Assembly (NCBI GenBank): GCA_000719695.1
Contig: JOHN01000022.1
Location: 62,001 to 126,000 of the forward strand
Length of the DNA: 64,000 nt
From: Streptomyces sp. NRRL F-6131
Lineage (GTDB): Bacteria; Actinomycetota; Actinomycetes; Streptomycetales; Streptomycetaceae
Direction: 5' to 3'
The position numbers and the translations under genes are program-made. Positions 28,026-37,636 of this stretch are shown here, in pieces (position 1 is the first letter of the stretch; the number at the start of each line of letters is the position of its first letter). The notes beneath the pieces are model-generated. The model worked only from the letters and a program-made list of their open reading frames with translations. It had not been told where the DNA came from and did not search any database.

Positions 28026-31000
28026 TCAGAGCGTGGCCCTGGCCGCCTCCATCGCCTTCAGGATCCGCTTCTCCGAGACGGGTGACGGTGTGCCCAGCGA
28101 CTGGGCGAAGAAACTGACCCGCAGCTCCTCGATCATCCAGCGGATCGCCAGCACCTCCGGGGACGGCTGCCGCCCGGCCGGCACGGCCGCCAGCAGCTCC
28201 CCGTAGGCCTGCTGGACCTGCTGGACCTTCAGCAGCTGCTGGGCGTCCCGCTGCGGGTGGTTGGGCAGCGCCTCCAGCCGGCGGTCCACCGCCAGCAGGT
28301 AGCGCTTGAGGTCCGGCAGCCGCTGCCAGCCGGTCGCGGTGACGAAGCCCGGGTGCACCAGCGAGGCCAGGTGCAGCCGGATGTCGTTCACCGCGTTCAG
28401 CAGCACCGGGCTGCTCACCGCCTTCAGCCGGGTCGACGCCTTGTGGAAGGCGATCAGCGCGGTCGCCGTCTTCAGCGTGGTGTCCGCCGAGAGGTCGTAC
28501 AGATCCGCCCGGACCTTGTCGCGCAGCGCCGCGAACGCGGCCTCGTCCCAGGCCGGACCGCCGGCCAGCGTCATCAGCCGGTCCGCGGCGCAGGCCACCA
28601 CGTCCTCGAACATCGCCGGGATCGACCCGTGCGGGTTGTACGACAGCGCGAGCTTGGCCTGGTTGCCCAGCCGGCCCTGGATCGACTTGGCGGGCGAGGT
28701 GGTGGAGAGCATCAGCAGCCGTCGGGTGCCCTCCCACATCGCCTGCTGCTGCGCCTGCGGGGTGTCGAACAGCTTGACGCCGACCGCCTCGCCCTCGTCC
28801 ACCAGCGCCGGGTAGGCGCGCAGCGCGTGGCCGCGGGAGCGCTGCTCGAAGGTGCGCTGGAGCACCGGCAGGCCGGCCGGCCAGGCGGTCAGCCCGGACT
28901 GCTCGATGCCCCGGCCGGAGGCGGCCGAGGAGAGCGTCTCCTTCAGCTTCGGCTTGAGCCGCAGGCGCAGCTCCTCCAGGTCCTTGGACTCGGCGAGCTT
29001 CTTGCGGCCGTCCACCACCCGGAAGGTCACCTTGAGGTGCTCGGGGACCCGGTCGCCGTCCCAGGCCTCCGGCGGCACGGTGACCGCCGTCAGGCGCTTC
29101 AGGGTGTGCTCCAGGGCCGGCAGCAGCGGCTCCTGGCGCTCCTGGTGGTCCCTCAGCTCGCGCAGCGCGGCGCGGGCGAAGTCCGGTGCGGGCACGAAGT
29201 TGCGCCGCACCGCCTTCGGCAGGGACTTGATCCAGGCCGTGACCAGCTCCTCGCGCAGGCCCGGGATCTGCCAGTCGAAGCCCTCCGCGGTGACCTGGTT
29301 GAGCACCGGCAGCGGGATGTGGACGGTCACGCCGTCCGCGTCGCTGCCCGGTTCGAACTGGTAGGTCAGGGTGAACCGCAGCTTGCCCTGCTGCCAGTGG
29401 TCCGGGTAGTCGGCCTCGGTGACGCCGTCCGCGGCGTCGTTGATCAGCATCGACTTCTCGAAGTTGAGCAGGTCGGGCTGGTCGTGCCGGGCCTTCTTCC
29501 ACCAGGCGTCGAAGTGCCGGGTGGAGACGATGTCGTCGGGCAGCCGGCCGTCGTAGAAGTCGAACAGGGTCTGGTCGTCGACCATGATGTCCCGGCGACG
29601 GGCCCGGTTCTCCAGCTCCTCGACCTCGCCGAGCAGCTTGCGGTTCTCCGCGAAGAAGCGGTGGTGGGTCTCCCAGTCGCCCTCGACCAGGGCGTTGCGG
29701 ATGAACAGCTCGCGGCAGAGCTCCGGGTCGATCCGGCCGTAGTTGACCTTCCGCTGCGCGACGACCGGCACCCCGTAGAGGGTGACCCGCTCGAACGCCA
29801 GGACCGCCCCGGACTTCTTCTCCCAGTGCGGCTCGCTGTAGGTGCGCTTCACCAGGTGGCCGGCCAGCGGCTCGACCCACTCGGGCTCGATCTTCGCGTT
29901 GATCCGGGCCCAGAGCCGGGAGGTCTCCACCAGTTCGGCGGACATCACCCAGCGCGGCGGCTTCTTGAACAGGCCGGAGCCGGGGAAGACCGCGAACCGG
30001 GCGCCGCGGGCGCCGCCGTACTCGCGCTTCTCCACGTCGTAGAGGCCGATGTGCGACAGCAGGCCGGCCAGCAGCGACTGGTGGATCCGGTCGGCGTCCG
30101 GCTCGGCGTCGTCGTGGGCGTCCTCGACGGTGACCCCGAGCTGCTTGGCCACCGTGCGGAGCTGGGAGTAGATGTCCTGCCACTCCCGTATCCGCAGGTA
30201 GTTGAGGAACTCGGCCTTGCACATCCGGCGGAACGCGGAGGAGGAGAGCTCGCGCTGCTGCTCCCGCACGTAGCGCCACATGGCGAGGAAGGCGAGGAAG
30301 TCGGAGCTCTCCGAGCTGAACCGGCGGTGCCGTTCGTCGGCGGCCTGGCGCTTCTCGGCGGGGCGCTCGCGCGGGTCCTGGATGGAGAGCGCGGCGGCGA
30401 TCACCATGACGTCGCGCACGCAGCCGTTCCGGTCGGCCTCCAGCACCATCCGGGCCATCCGCGGGTCCACCGGGAGCTGGGCCAGCTGGCGGCCGAGCGG
30501 GGTGAGCCGTTTGCGGACGTCCTTCTCGGCCGGGTCGAGCGCGCCCAGCTCGTGCAGCAGGCTGATGCCGTCCTTGATGTTGCGGGAGTCCGGCGGGTCC
30601 AGGAACGGGAAGGCGGCGATGTCGCCGAGGCCCGCGGCGGTCATCTGGAGGATGACCGAGGCCAGGTTGGTGCGCAGGATCTCGGCGTCGGTGAACTCGG
30701 GGCGGGAGAGGAAGTCCTCCTCCGAGTAGAGCCGGATGCAGATGCCGTCCGAGGTCCGGCCGCAGCGGCCCTTGCGCTGGTTGGCGCTGGCCTGGCTGAT
30801 CGCCTCGATCGGCAGCCGCTGGACCTTGGTGCGGTGGCTGTAGCGGGAGATCCGGGCGGTGCCCGGGTCGATCACGTACTTGATGCCGGGGACGGTGAGG
30901 CTGGTCTCGGCGACGTTGGTGGCCAGCACGATCCGGCGGGAGGAGGAGCGCTGGAAGACCCGGTGCTGCTCGGCGGAGCTCAGCCGGGCGTAGAGCGGCA

Positions 31001-32027
31001 GGATCTCGGTGTGCTTGAGCTTCAGCTTGGCCAGCGCGTCCGCGGTGTCCCGGATCTCGCGCTCGCCGGAGAGGAAGACCAGGATGTCGCCCGGGCCCTC
31101 GGCCTGGAGCTCCTCGGCGGCGTCGCAGATCGCCTGGACCTGGTCGCGGTCGCGGTCGACCTCGTCGGCGTCGCCGTCCTCGTCGTTCTCGTCCACGATC
31201 GGGCGGTAGCGGACCTCGACCGGATAGGTGCGGCCGGAGACCTCGACGATCGGGGCGTCCTCGAAGTGCCGGGCGAACCGCTCGGGGTCGATGGTCGCCG
31301 AGGTGATGATCACCTTGAGGTCGGGGCGGCGGGGCAGCAGCTGCTTGAGGTAGCCGAGCAGGAAGTCGATGTTGAGGCTGCGCTCGTGCGCCTCGTCGAT
31401 GATCAGGGTGTCGTACTGGCGGAGCTCGCGGTCGGTCTGGATCTCCGCGAGCAGGATGCCGTCCGTCATCAGCTTGACCAGGGTGTCCGGGCCGACCTGG
31501 TCGGTGAACCGGACCTTCCAGCCGACCGCCCCGCCGAGCGGGCTGTCCAGCTCCTCGGCGACCCGCTCGGCCACCGTGCGGGCGGCGATCCGGCGGGGCT
31601 GGGTGTGGCCGACCAGACCCAGGACGCCGCGGCCCAGCTCCAGACAGATCTTGGGGATCTGGGTGGTCTTGCCGGAGCCGGTCTCACCGGCCACGATCAC
31701 CACCTGGTGGTCGCGGACGGCCGCGAGGATCTCGTCCTTCTTCTGGCTGACCGGGAGCTCGGCGGGGTACCGGATCACCGGCACCGCGCCGCGGCGCCGC
31801 TCGACCAGCAGCTCGGCCTTCCCGATGTCGGCGGCGATCTCGGTGGCGATCTTCGCGCGGGCCTCGGGCTTTCGGACGCGGCGGGCGCCCTCCAGCCGGC
31901 GGCCGATCCGCACCTGGTCGCGCAGGGTCAGTCCGGACAGGCGCGCGGCCAGCTCGCCGATGCCGGGCCCGTCGCTCCGGGCGGGCTCGGCGGCGGACTG
32001 GACTGCGGGAGAACTCACGGCGGGCAT
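28026..32027 (-). CDS. hrpA: ATP-dependent RNA helicase HrpA
   Basis: 1333 residues from ATG 32027, the full-length HrpA class. DEAH-box helicase core: Walker A GETGSGKTTQ, DEAH in IIDEAHERSLN, SATID, FLSGEREIRDTAD, TNVAETSLTVPG and QRKGRCGRTSDG. It is followed by the HA2/OB-fold region and the long C-terminal DUF3418 domain. RNA remodelling in the cytosol; in E. coli HrpA acts on stalled ribosomes (family knowledge). Next to bldC as in other streptomycetes. Confidence 0.95.
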   Translation of the reverse strand: MPAVSSPAVQSAAEPARSDGPGIGELAARLSGLTLRDQVRIGRRLEGARRVRKPEARAKIATEIAADIGKAELLVERRRGAVPVIRYPAELPVSQKKDEILAAVRDHQVVIVAGETGSGKTTQIPKICLELGRGVLGLVGHTQPRRIAARTVAERVAEELDSPLGGAVGWKVRFTDQVGPDTLVKLMTDGILLAEIQTDRELRQYDTLIIDEAHERSLNIDFLLGYLKQLLPRRPDLKVIITSATIDPERFARHFEDAPIVEVSGRTYPVEVRYRPIVDENDEDGDADEVDRDRDQVQAICDAAEELQAEGPGDILVFLSGEREIRDTADALAKLKLKHTEILPLYARLSSAEQHRVFQRSSSRRIVLATNVAETSLTVPGIKYVIDPGTARISRYSHRTKVQRLPIEAISQASANQRKGRCGRTSDGICIRLYSEEDFLSRPEFTDAEILRTNLASVILQMTAAGLGDIAAFPFLDPPDSRNIKDGISLLHELGALDPAEKDVRKRLTPLGRQLAQLPVDPRMARMVLEADRNGCVRDVMVIAAALSIQDPRERPAEKRQAADERHRRFSSESSDFLAFLAMWRYVREQQRELSSSAFRRMCKAEFLNYLRIREWQDIYSQLRTVAKQLGVTVEDAHDDAEPDADRIHQSLLAGLLSHIGLYDVEKREYGGARGARFAVFPGSGLFKKPPRWVMSAELVETSRLWARINAKIEPEWVEPLAGHLVKRTYSEPHWEKKSGAVLAFERVTLYGVPVVAQRKVNYGRIDPELCRELFIRNALVEGDWETHHRFFAENRKLLGEVEELENRARRRDIMVDDQTLFDFYDGRLPDDIVSTRHFDAWWKKARHDQPDLLNFEKSMLINDAADGVTEADYPDHWQQGKLRFTLTYQFEPGSDADGVTVHIPLPVLNQVTAEGFDWQIPGLREELVTAWIKSLPKAVRRNFVPAPDFARAALRELRDHQERQEPLLPALEHTLKRLTAVTVPPEAWDGDRVPEHLKVTFRVVDGRKKLAESKDLEELRLRLKPKLKETLSSAASGRGIEQSGLTAWPAGLPVLQRTFEQRSRGHALRAYPALVDEGEAVGVKLFDTPQAQQQAMWEGTRRLLMLSTTSPAKSIQGRLGNQAKLALSYNPHGSIPAMFEDVVACAADRLMTLAGGPAWDEAAFAALRDKVRADLYDLSADTTLKTATALIAFHKASTRLKAVSSPVLLNAVNDIRLHLASLVHPGFVTATGWQRLPDLKRYLLAVDRRLEALPNHPQRDAQQLLKVQQVQQAYGELLAAVPAGRQPSPEVLAIRWMIEELRVSFFAQSLGTPSPVSEKRILKAMEAARATL

Positions 32028-32193
32028 CCCTCTAGGTTCGCAAGGAGGGGCACCGGAGCGCACCTCGGTTTTCGAGCGCCTCCAGTGTCACAGGGGACGC
32101 CCGTCCGCGGCCAACGCCGGTCCGGTCCGCCGCGCGAACCGCCCGCAGCGCGGCGCGGCGGGCGGGGGTGGTGGAGGGCGGGGTGCGGAGTCC

Positions 32194-32763
32194 CTAGGAC
32201 CGCAGGAGGACGACCGCGGTGACGGCGGCGGTGAGCGCGAGGCCGAGGACGACGCCGACCGCCGTGGCGCCGATCCGGTCCCGCGGCCGGCGGCCGGGCT
32301 CGACGCGGGCCGAGGGCTCGGTGCTCAGCTCCCACCAGTTGCGGACCCGGTAGTACTGCTCGTCGAAGTCCGGGGACGGGTAGAGGTCGCTGCGCAGCAG
32401 CCCCGGGAGCGCCCGGCGGCGGCCGCCGGCGACGAACACCCGCACCTGCTCGGTCGTGCTGCCCTGGGAGGTGACCGTGCGGACGTCGATCCAGCGGATC
32501 CGGTCCCAGGGGTACGTCCGGCCCCGGCCGAAGCCCCAGCAGATGGTGATGCCCTCGGGCCCGACCCCGCTCCAGCTGCGGAGCGTGACCCACAGGCCGA
32601 GGCCGGAGAGCGCGAGCGTGCCGCCGGCGAGCCAGAGGAAGCCCTCCAGGCCGAGCCCGCGGCCGGCGGCGAAGCCCTGGACGGCCAGCACCAGGAGCAG
32701 GATCACCAGGTGCGACCAGGAGGGGCGGTACCGGTCCCGTCCCCGGAAGATCAACTCGTCCAC
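32194..32763 (-). CDS. PH-domain-like membrane protein
   Basis: 189 residues from GTG 32763; an in-frame GTG at 32802 is possible. Two adjacent N-terminal membrane helices (HLVILLLVLAVQGFAAG and FLWLAGGTLALSGLGLWVTL), then a bacterial PH-like beta domain (GVGPEGITICWGFGRGRTYPWDRIRWIDVRT), and a C-terminal helix AVGVVLGLALTAAVTAVVLL. Common in Streptomyces; no function assigned. Ribosome site not clear. Confidence 0.65.
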   Translation of the reverse strand: MDELIFRGRDRYRPSWSHLVILLLVLAVQGFAAGRGLGLEGFLWLAGGTLALSGLGLWVTLRSWSGVGPEGITICWGFGRGRTYPWDRIRWIDVRTVTSQGSTTEQVRVFVAGGRRRALPGLLRSDLYPSPDFDEQYYRVRNWWELSTEPSARVEPGRRPRDRIGATAVGVVLGLALTAAVTAVVLLRS

Positions 32764-32827
32764 GGCGCGCAGACTACGCCCCGGGTGCGACGGCGTCGGC
32801 ACCCGGGGCGTGCGGAGGTGTTGGGGC

Positions 32828-33613
32828 TCAGGCCTCCTGGAGGACGAACTCGCGGACCAGGCTCGACCACGCGCTGCCCTGCTCGTAGACCACCACGTGG
32901 CCGCTGTCGATCTCCGCGTAGGTGCTGCCGGTGATGGCGTCGGCCAGCTCGCGGGAGAGCCCGACCGGGACGGTGGCGTCCTGGGTGCAGCCGATCACCA
33001 GGGTGCGGGCGGTGATCCGGGGCAGCAGCGGGCGGATGTCGGCGCTCAGGTTGAGGTCGATGTGGCGCAGCGCGCCCTCGGTGGGCTGGTTGCCCTTGAT
33101 GATGCCCTCGAGCGCGTCGTGCTCCAGCGAGTTCAGGTGGTCGCGGCTGAACGCGGTCAGGGTGCCGAACCGGCCGAAGGCCTCGGCGTCGCCCGCGATG
33201 GCGCGCCAGGTGGTCATGTGGTTGCGCAGGTAGGCGTCGTCCGGGCGGCTCCAGCCGGCGGTGAGCACCAGGCTGCGCACCAGCTCGGGGCGGAGCGCGG
33301 CGAGGGTCGCGGCGACCACCGAGCCGAGCGAGAAGCCGACCACGTCGGCCGGGCCGCCGCCGGCCGCCTCGATCACGGCGGCGATCTGCTCGGCCAGCAG
33401 CTCGGGAGTCAGCTCGCCGCCGTCGTCCTCGGTGTCGCCGCAGCCGGCGAAGTCCGGCAGCAGGACGGTCCGGGCGTCGGTGAAGTCACCGGTGAGGTGG
33501 CCGAAGGTGCCCGCGGAGCCGAAGCCGGTGCCGTGCACGAAGACCAGGGGCGGGTGACCGGAGCCCTCCACGGTGTAGGAGACGCGGGCGCTGGGGGTGG
33601 GGACGACGGGCAT
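32828..33613 (-). CDS. Alpha/beta hydrolase
   Basis: 261 residues. Oxyanion motif FVHGTGFGS, nucleophile elbow GFSLGS (Ser near 94), acid in IGCTQDATVP, and histidine in EIDSGHVVVYE. Small-molecule hydrolase or esterase; substrate unknown. It follows the MFS transporter gene by 56 bases on the same strand, with a quinone-reductase-like gene further up, so the three look like one detoxification operon. Confidence 0.85.
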   Translation of the reverse strand: MPVVPTPSARVSYTVEGSGHPPLVFVHGTGFGSAGTFGHLTGDFTDARTVLLPDFAGCGDTEDDGGELTPELLAEQIAAVIEAAGGGPADVVGFSLGSVVAATLAALRPELVRSLVLTAGWSRPDDAYLRNHMTTWRAIAGDAEAFGRFGTLTAFSRDHLNSLEHDALEGIIKGNQPTEGALRHIDLNLSADIRPLLPRITARTLVIGCTQDATVPVGLSRELADAITGSTYAEIDSGHVVVYEQGSAWSSLVREFVLQEA

Positions 33614-33669
33614 GGTGGGGACTCTCCTCGGGGAGGCGGTCGGGACGGGGGGCGGGTGCGGTGCGGGGA

Positions 33670-35130
33670 TCAGGCCAGGCTCTTGGCGGAGGCGTCGTCG
33701 ACGGCGGTCGCGGCCGGGCGGGGGGCGCGTTCGAAGCCGAGCGCGACCAGGACCAGGGCGACGATGCCGCCGGTGGCGACCAGGACGGCGGTGCGCAGGC
33801 CGTCGGTGGTGGCCGAGCGGAGCGCCTCGCCGGTCAGTCCCGAGGTGCCGGCGTTGGCGATCGCCACCAGCGCGCCGAGGCCCACCGCGCTGCCGACCTG
33901 CTGGCCGGTGGAGACGATGCCGGAGGCGATGCCCTGCTCGTAGGGGTGCACGCCGGTCGCGGAGGCGGAGAACATCGTGGTGAAGATGACGCCCTGGCAG
34001 ACGCTGAGGACGATCAGGCCGGGCAGCAGCGCGACGTAGCTGCCGTCCGGCGCCATGGTCAGCGCGGTCGCGGCGGTGCCGAGCGCGCCGAGCAGGTAGG
34101 AGGCGATCAGGGTGGTGCGGGCGCCGAACCGGGTGGCGAGCCGGCCGCCCAGCATCGAGCCGACGAAGCCGCAGACCATCGGGATCAGGAAGGCGACGCC
34201 GGTGCGCAGCGCGCTGTACTCGTGCACGGTCTGGAAGTAGACGGTCAGGAAGTACAGCAGGGTGCCGAAGCTCGCCATGAACAGGAAGGTGGTCAGCACG
34301 CCGGTGGACAGGTTGCGGTTGCGGAAGAGCCGCAGCGGCATCAGCGGGTCGGTGGCCCGGGCCTCGACCGCGACGAAGGCGGCGAGCAGGCCGAGGCCGA
34401 GCACGGCGGTGGTGAGCACCGTCGGCGAGGTCCAGCCGGAGGCCGGGCCCTGGACCAGGGTGAAGACCACCAGGGTGGCCCCGGCGGTGGCGGTCAGCGC
34501 GCCGGGCAGGTCGAAGGAGCGGGTCGCGTCGCGCGGTCCGTCGGCGCCGATCAGGCGCGGTGCGAGCAGGGCGGCGCCGCCGGCCAGCGGCACGTTGACG
34601 TAGAAGACCGCCTCCCAGCCGAAGGCCTGGGTGAGCACCCCGCCGGCCAGCGAGCCGATGATCATGCCGCTGGCGCCGGCCGCGGCCCAGACCGAGAGCG
34701 CCCGGTTGCGCTCGCGGCCCTCGGTGAAGCTGAGCACCACCAGGGCGAGGGTGGCGGGGAACAGGAAGGCGCCGCCGAGGCCCTGGAGGGCGCGGGCCGC
34801 GACCAGCAGGCCGGGCGTGCCGGCCAGGCCGCCGAGCAGCGAGGAGCCGGCGTACAGCAGCAGGCCGAGGACGAACATCCGGCGGCGGCCGAAGAGGTCG
34901 GAGGCGCGGCCGCCGAAGAGCAGGAAGCCGCCGAAGGCGACGGCGTAGGCGCTGACCACCCACTGGAGGGTCTGGGCGGAGAAGCCGAGGCCGCTGCCGA
35001 TCTCCGGGAGCGCCACGTAGACGATGTTGTAGTCGATCGAGACGATCAACTGGGCGAACGCCAGCAGGGCCAGCAGGAGGCCCGAACGGCGGGGCCCGGC
35101 AGCCTGCTCGGCGTCGGCGGACGGGGACAT
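33670..35130 (-). CDS. MFS drug efflux transporter
   Basis: 486 residues, DHA2-like layout with about 14 membrane helices. Motif A GGRASDLFGRRRMF, motif B region ARALQGLGGAFLFPATLALV, motif C-like GASGMIIGSLAGGVLT. Proton-driven export of a hydrophobic drug is likely. Central gene of a three-gene operon with a quinone reductase upstream and a hydrolase downstream; a TetR-like operator lies upstream of the set. Confidence 0.9.
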   Translation of the reverse strand: MSPSADAEQAAGPRRSGLLLALLAFAQLIVSIDYNIVYVALPEIGSGLGFSAQTLQWVVSAYAVAFGGFLLFGGRASDLFGRRRMFVLGLLLYAGSSLLGGLAGTPGLLVAARALQGLGGAFLFPATLALVVLSFTEGRERNRALSVWAAAGASGMIIGSLAGGVLTQAFGWEAVFYVNVPLAGGAALLAPRLIGADGPRDATRSFDLPGALTATAGATLVVFTLVQGPASGWTSPTVLTTAVLGLGLLAAFVAVEARATDPLMPLRLFRNRNLSTGVLTTFLFMASFGTLLYFLTVYFQTVHEYSALRTGVAFLIPMVCGFVGSMLGGRLATRFGARTTLIASYLLGALGTAATALTMAPDGSYVALLPGLIVLSVCQGVIFTTMFSASATGVHPYEQGIASGIVSTGQQVGSAVGLGALVAIANAGTSGLTGEALRSATTDGLRTAVLVATGGIVALVLVALGFERAPRPAATAVDDASAKSLA

Positions 35131-35205
35131 GGGGAGCCTTTCGCAGGCGTCGGGGGGTGGACGGGGAGCGGACGGAGCGTGCGGGGCGGGCGGTGCTGCG
35201 CGGTG

Positions 35206-36186
35206 TCACGGGCCGGGCGTCAGGACGACCCGGCGGCCGTTCAACTCGCCTTTCTCCAGCCGCTGGTGGGTCCGGGAAGCGGCGTCCAGCGGATGGATCT
35301 CCAGGGCGCGCGGCCGCAGTCGGCCGGCCGCGAGCAGCCGGTTGACGGTGACCGCGGCGTCCGCGAGTTCGGCGCCGGTGGCGTGCGAGATGACGAACCC
35401 GCGGATCGAGCCGTCCTTCATGTAGAGCTGTCCGGCGGGCAGTTCGGGTCGGGAGCGGGCGCCGGCGAGCAGCACGATCCGGCCGCGCGGGGCGAGCAGG
35501 TCGACGGCGCCGGTGAGGTCGTTGGTGCCGGAGGTGTCGAGGTGGAGGTCGACGCCGCCGGGGCAGGCGGCGCGGATCCGGTCGGCGAGGTCGGGGGCGC
35601 GGTAGTCGAGGACCTCGGTGGCGCCGAGGGCCCGGCAGTGCTCCGCGTCGGCGGGCCGCGCGGTGGCGACCACCCGGGCCCCGGCCTCGGCGGCGAGCAC
35701 GATCAGGGCGCCGCCGACGTTGCCGCCCCCGCCGCCGACCAGCACGGTCTCGCCGGTGCGCAGCCCGCCGTGGGTGAACAGGGCGAGGTACGCGGTGGCC
35801 GCGGGGTGGACCACGGCGACGGCCGTCGCCGGGTCCACGCCCGGGGGCAGGTGGTAGAGCCGGTCGGCGGGGACGGCGGCCCGTTCGGCCGCCGCGCCCT
35901 GCCGGCCGTCGTGGCCGAGGCTGTTGCACCAGACGCGGTCACCGGGGGCGAAGCCGGGAGCGCCGGGGCCGGCCCGGACCACGGTGCCCACGAGGTCCCG
36001 CCCGATCACGAACGGGAAGGGCAAGGGGGTCCGGAAGAGCCCCGAGCGGACGAAGGTGTCGACCGGGTTGACCGACACGGCGGCCACGTCGACCAGGACA
36101 TCGGTGGGCCCGGGGACCGGATCGGGCACCTCGCCGTAGCGGATGTCCGTGGCCGGGCCGAGCCGCGGGATGAACGCTGCACGCAT
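35206..36186 (-). CDS. Zinc-independent quinone oxidoreductase (MDR family)
   Basis: 326 residues. GroES-like N-terminus (DVLVDVAAVSVNPVDTFVRSG, GRDLVGTVVRAGPG) without the zinc-binding cysteines, and a Rossmann domain with VLVGGGGGNVGGALIVLAAEAGARVVATARP. NADPH-dependent reduction of quinones or enones. First gene of the operon with the MFS pump. Confidence 0.88.
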   Translation of the reverse strand: MRAAFIPRLGPATDIRYGEVPDPVPGPTDVLVDVAAVSVNPVDTFVRSGLFRTPLPFPFVIGRDLVGTVVRAGPGAPGFAPGDRVWCNSLGHDGRQGAAAERAAVPADRLYHLPPGVDPATAVAVVHPAATAYLALFTHGGLRTGETVLVGGGGGNVGGALIVLAAEAGARVVATARPADAEHCRALGATEVLDYRAPDLADRIRAACPGGVDLHLDTSGTNDLTGAVDLLAPRGRIVLLAGARSRPELPAGQLYMKDGSIRGFVISHATGAELADAAVTVNRLLAAGRLRPRALEIHPLDAASRTHQRLEKGELNGRRVVLTPGP

Positions 36187-36309
36187 GGGGCCGATCCTGC
36201 GGGAGGCGCGGACGGGTGGCGGCGGATCGCGGCATCGTTCGTCAACTCCCTTGCCTCGGGCGGAAAGCCGGGTGGGGACGGGTTGTCCCCCGACCTGACA
36301 TAGATGCTA

Positions 36310-36321
36310 CACCGATCGGTG
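36310..36321. promoter_or_regulatory. Perfect 12-base palindrome, TetR-type operator
   Basis: CACCGATCGGTG in the gap between the divergent quinone reductase and acyltransferase genes, 123 bases upstream of the former and 95 upstream of the latter. Such short dyads are typical TetR operators at efflux operons; no TetR gene is adjacent. Confidence 0.45.
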
Positions 36322-36416
36322 CAATCTCTCATCTGCACGGAGTAGTTTACTTGGCCTCCGGGTCGGGCCGGCCTGCCAACGGCCCGACCCACCGCTCGAC
36401 ACCCAAGGACGGAACC

Positions 36417-37607
36417 ATGGCCACCGACCGACTCCTCGCCCAGCCGGGACCGAGACCCGCCGGCGGGAGCGGAGCGCGGACGACGCAGCCCTCCGCCAGT
36501 CGTCTGCCGTCCCTGACCGGCCTGCGCTTCCCCGCCGCCCTTGCGGTCTTCGCGTACCACGCCGCCCTGCCGATCCCCACCCTGCGGTTCTTCGCCGACG
36601 ACAGCACCGAGTTCCGCTTCGTCGACCTCGCCGACCAGGCCGGCGGCCTGGGCGTGGCCTTCTTCTTCGTGCTCAGCGGCTTCGTGCTCACCTGGTCGGC
36701 CCGCGACGGCGACACCGCCACCGGGTTCTGGCGGCGCCGGCTGGTCAAGATCGTCCCGAACTACGTGGTGGCCTGGGCGCTGGCCATGGTCCTGTTCGCG
36801 GGCGCCTACACCCCGGCCCGGACGGCGCTCCTCAACCTGCTGATGGTCCAGGTCTGGATACCCGACTTCAACACCTACTTCAGCGTCGACCCGCCGAGCT
36901 GGTCGCTCGGCGCCGAGCTGGTCTTCTACCTCTCCTTCCCGCTGCTGCACCGCTTCCTGCGGACGATCCGCCCGGAGCGGCTGCCGTACTGGATCGGCGG
37001 CACCGTCGCCGCGATCGTCGCCACCCCGGCGCTCGCCTACCTGGTGCTGCCGGACACCCCGGGCGTCCCCGGCGGCTACGAGTCCTCGGTGGTGCAGTAC
37101 TGGTTCTCCTACGTGCTGCCGCCGGTGCGGCTGCTGGACTTCGCGCTCGGCATCCTGGTCGCCCTCGCGGTGCGCTCCGGCCGCTGGCGCGACATCGGCA
37201 TGGTCTGGTCCGGCCTGCTGCTGGTCGCCGGCTACGCGGCCACCCGCTGGGTGCCCTACCTGTACGCCCAGCGGGTGACCACCGTGGTGCCGATCGCGCT
37301 GCTCGTCGCGTCCGCCGCGATCGCCGACCGGGACGGCCGGTTCACGCCCTTCCGGAACCGGGCGATGACCTGGCTGGGCGAGATCTCCTTCGCCTTCTAC
37401 CTGCTGCACTTCATCGTGCTGACCGAACTGCGCGACCTGCTCGGCACCCGGCTGTACTCCACGCCCGAGGGAATCGGCCTGCTGCTGCTCGCCGTCGGGA
37501 TCACCGTGCTGCTCTCCTGGGCGCTGTACCGGCTCGTCGAGGCGCCGATCACCAAGCGGTTCTCCACCCCGCGCCGCAAGCCGGCCACCTCCGTTCCCAC
37601 CCCCTGA
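36417..37607 (+). CDS. Membrane acyltransferase (acyltransferase 3 / OafA type)
   Basis: 396 residues from ATG 36417. Motifs of the Acyl_transf_3 family: SLTGLRFPAALAVFAYHA with the conserved Arg and His, then FFFVLSGFVLTWSAR, WSLGAELVFYLSFPLL and the final EISFAFYLLHFIV. About ten membrane helices. Transfers acyl groups to sugars or other cell-surface or secreted small molecules; substrate unknown. Followed after 29 bases by an NmrA-type gene. Confidence 0.87.
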   Translation: MATDRLLAQPGPRPAGGSGARTTQPSASRLPSLTGLRFPAALAVFAYHAALPIPTLRFFADDSTEFRFVDLADQAGGLGVAFFFVLSGFVLTWSARDGDTATGFWRRRLVKIVPNYVVAWALAMVLFAGAYTPARTALLNLLMVQVWIPDFNTYFSVDPPSWSLGAELVFYLSFPLLHRFLRTIRPERLPYWIGGTVAAIVATPALAYLVLPDTPGVPGGYESSVVQYWFSYVLPPVRLLDFALGILVALAVRSGRWRDIGMVWSGLLLVAGYAATRWVPYLYAQRVTTVVPIALLVASAAIADRDGRFTPFRNRAMTWLGEISFAFYLLHFIVLTELRDLLGTRLYSTPEGIGLLLLAVGITVLLSWALYRLVEAPITKRFSTPRRKPATSVPTP

Positions 37608-37636
37608 CCCCAACCTCCCGAAAGCGAGCCGTACCC

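Noticed and set aside
28257..32222. 1321-codon open frame antisense to hrpA, and many similar long antisense frames
   Set aside because: High third-position GC keeps the antisense frames open. The translations are low-complexity Arg/Gly/Val/Leu without motifs, while the opposite strand encodes recognisable proteins.
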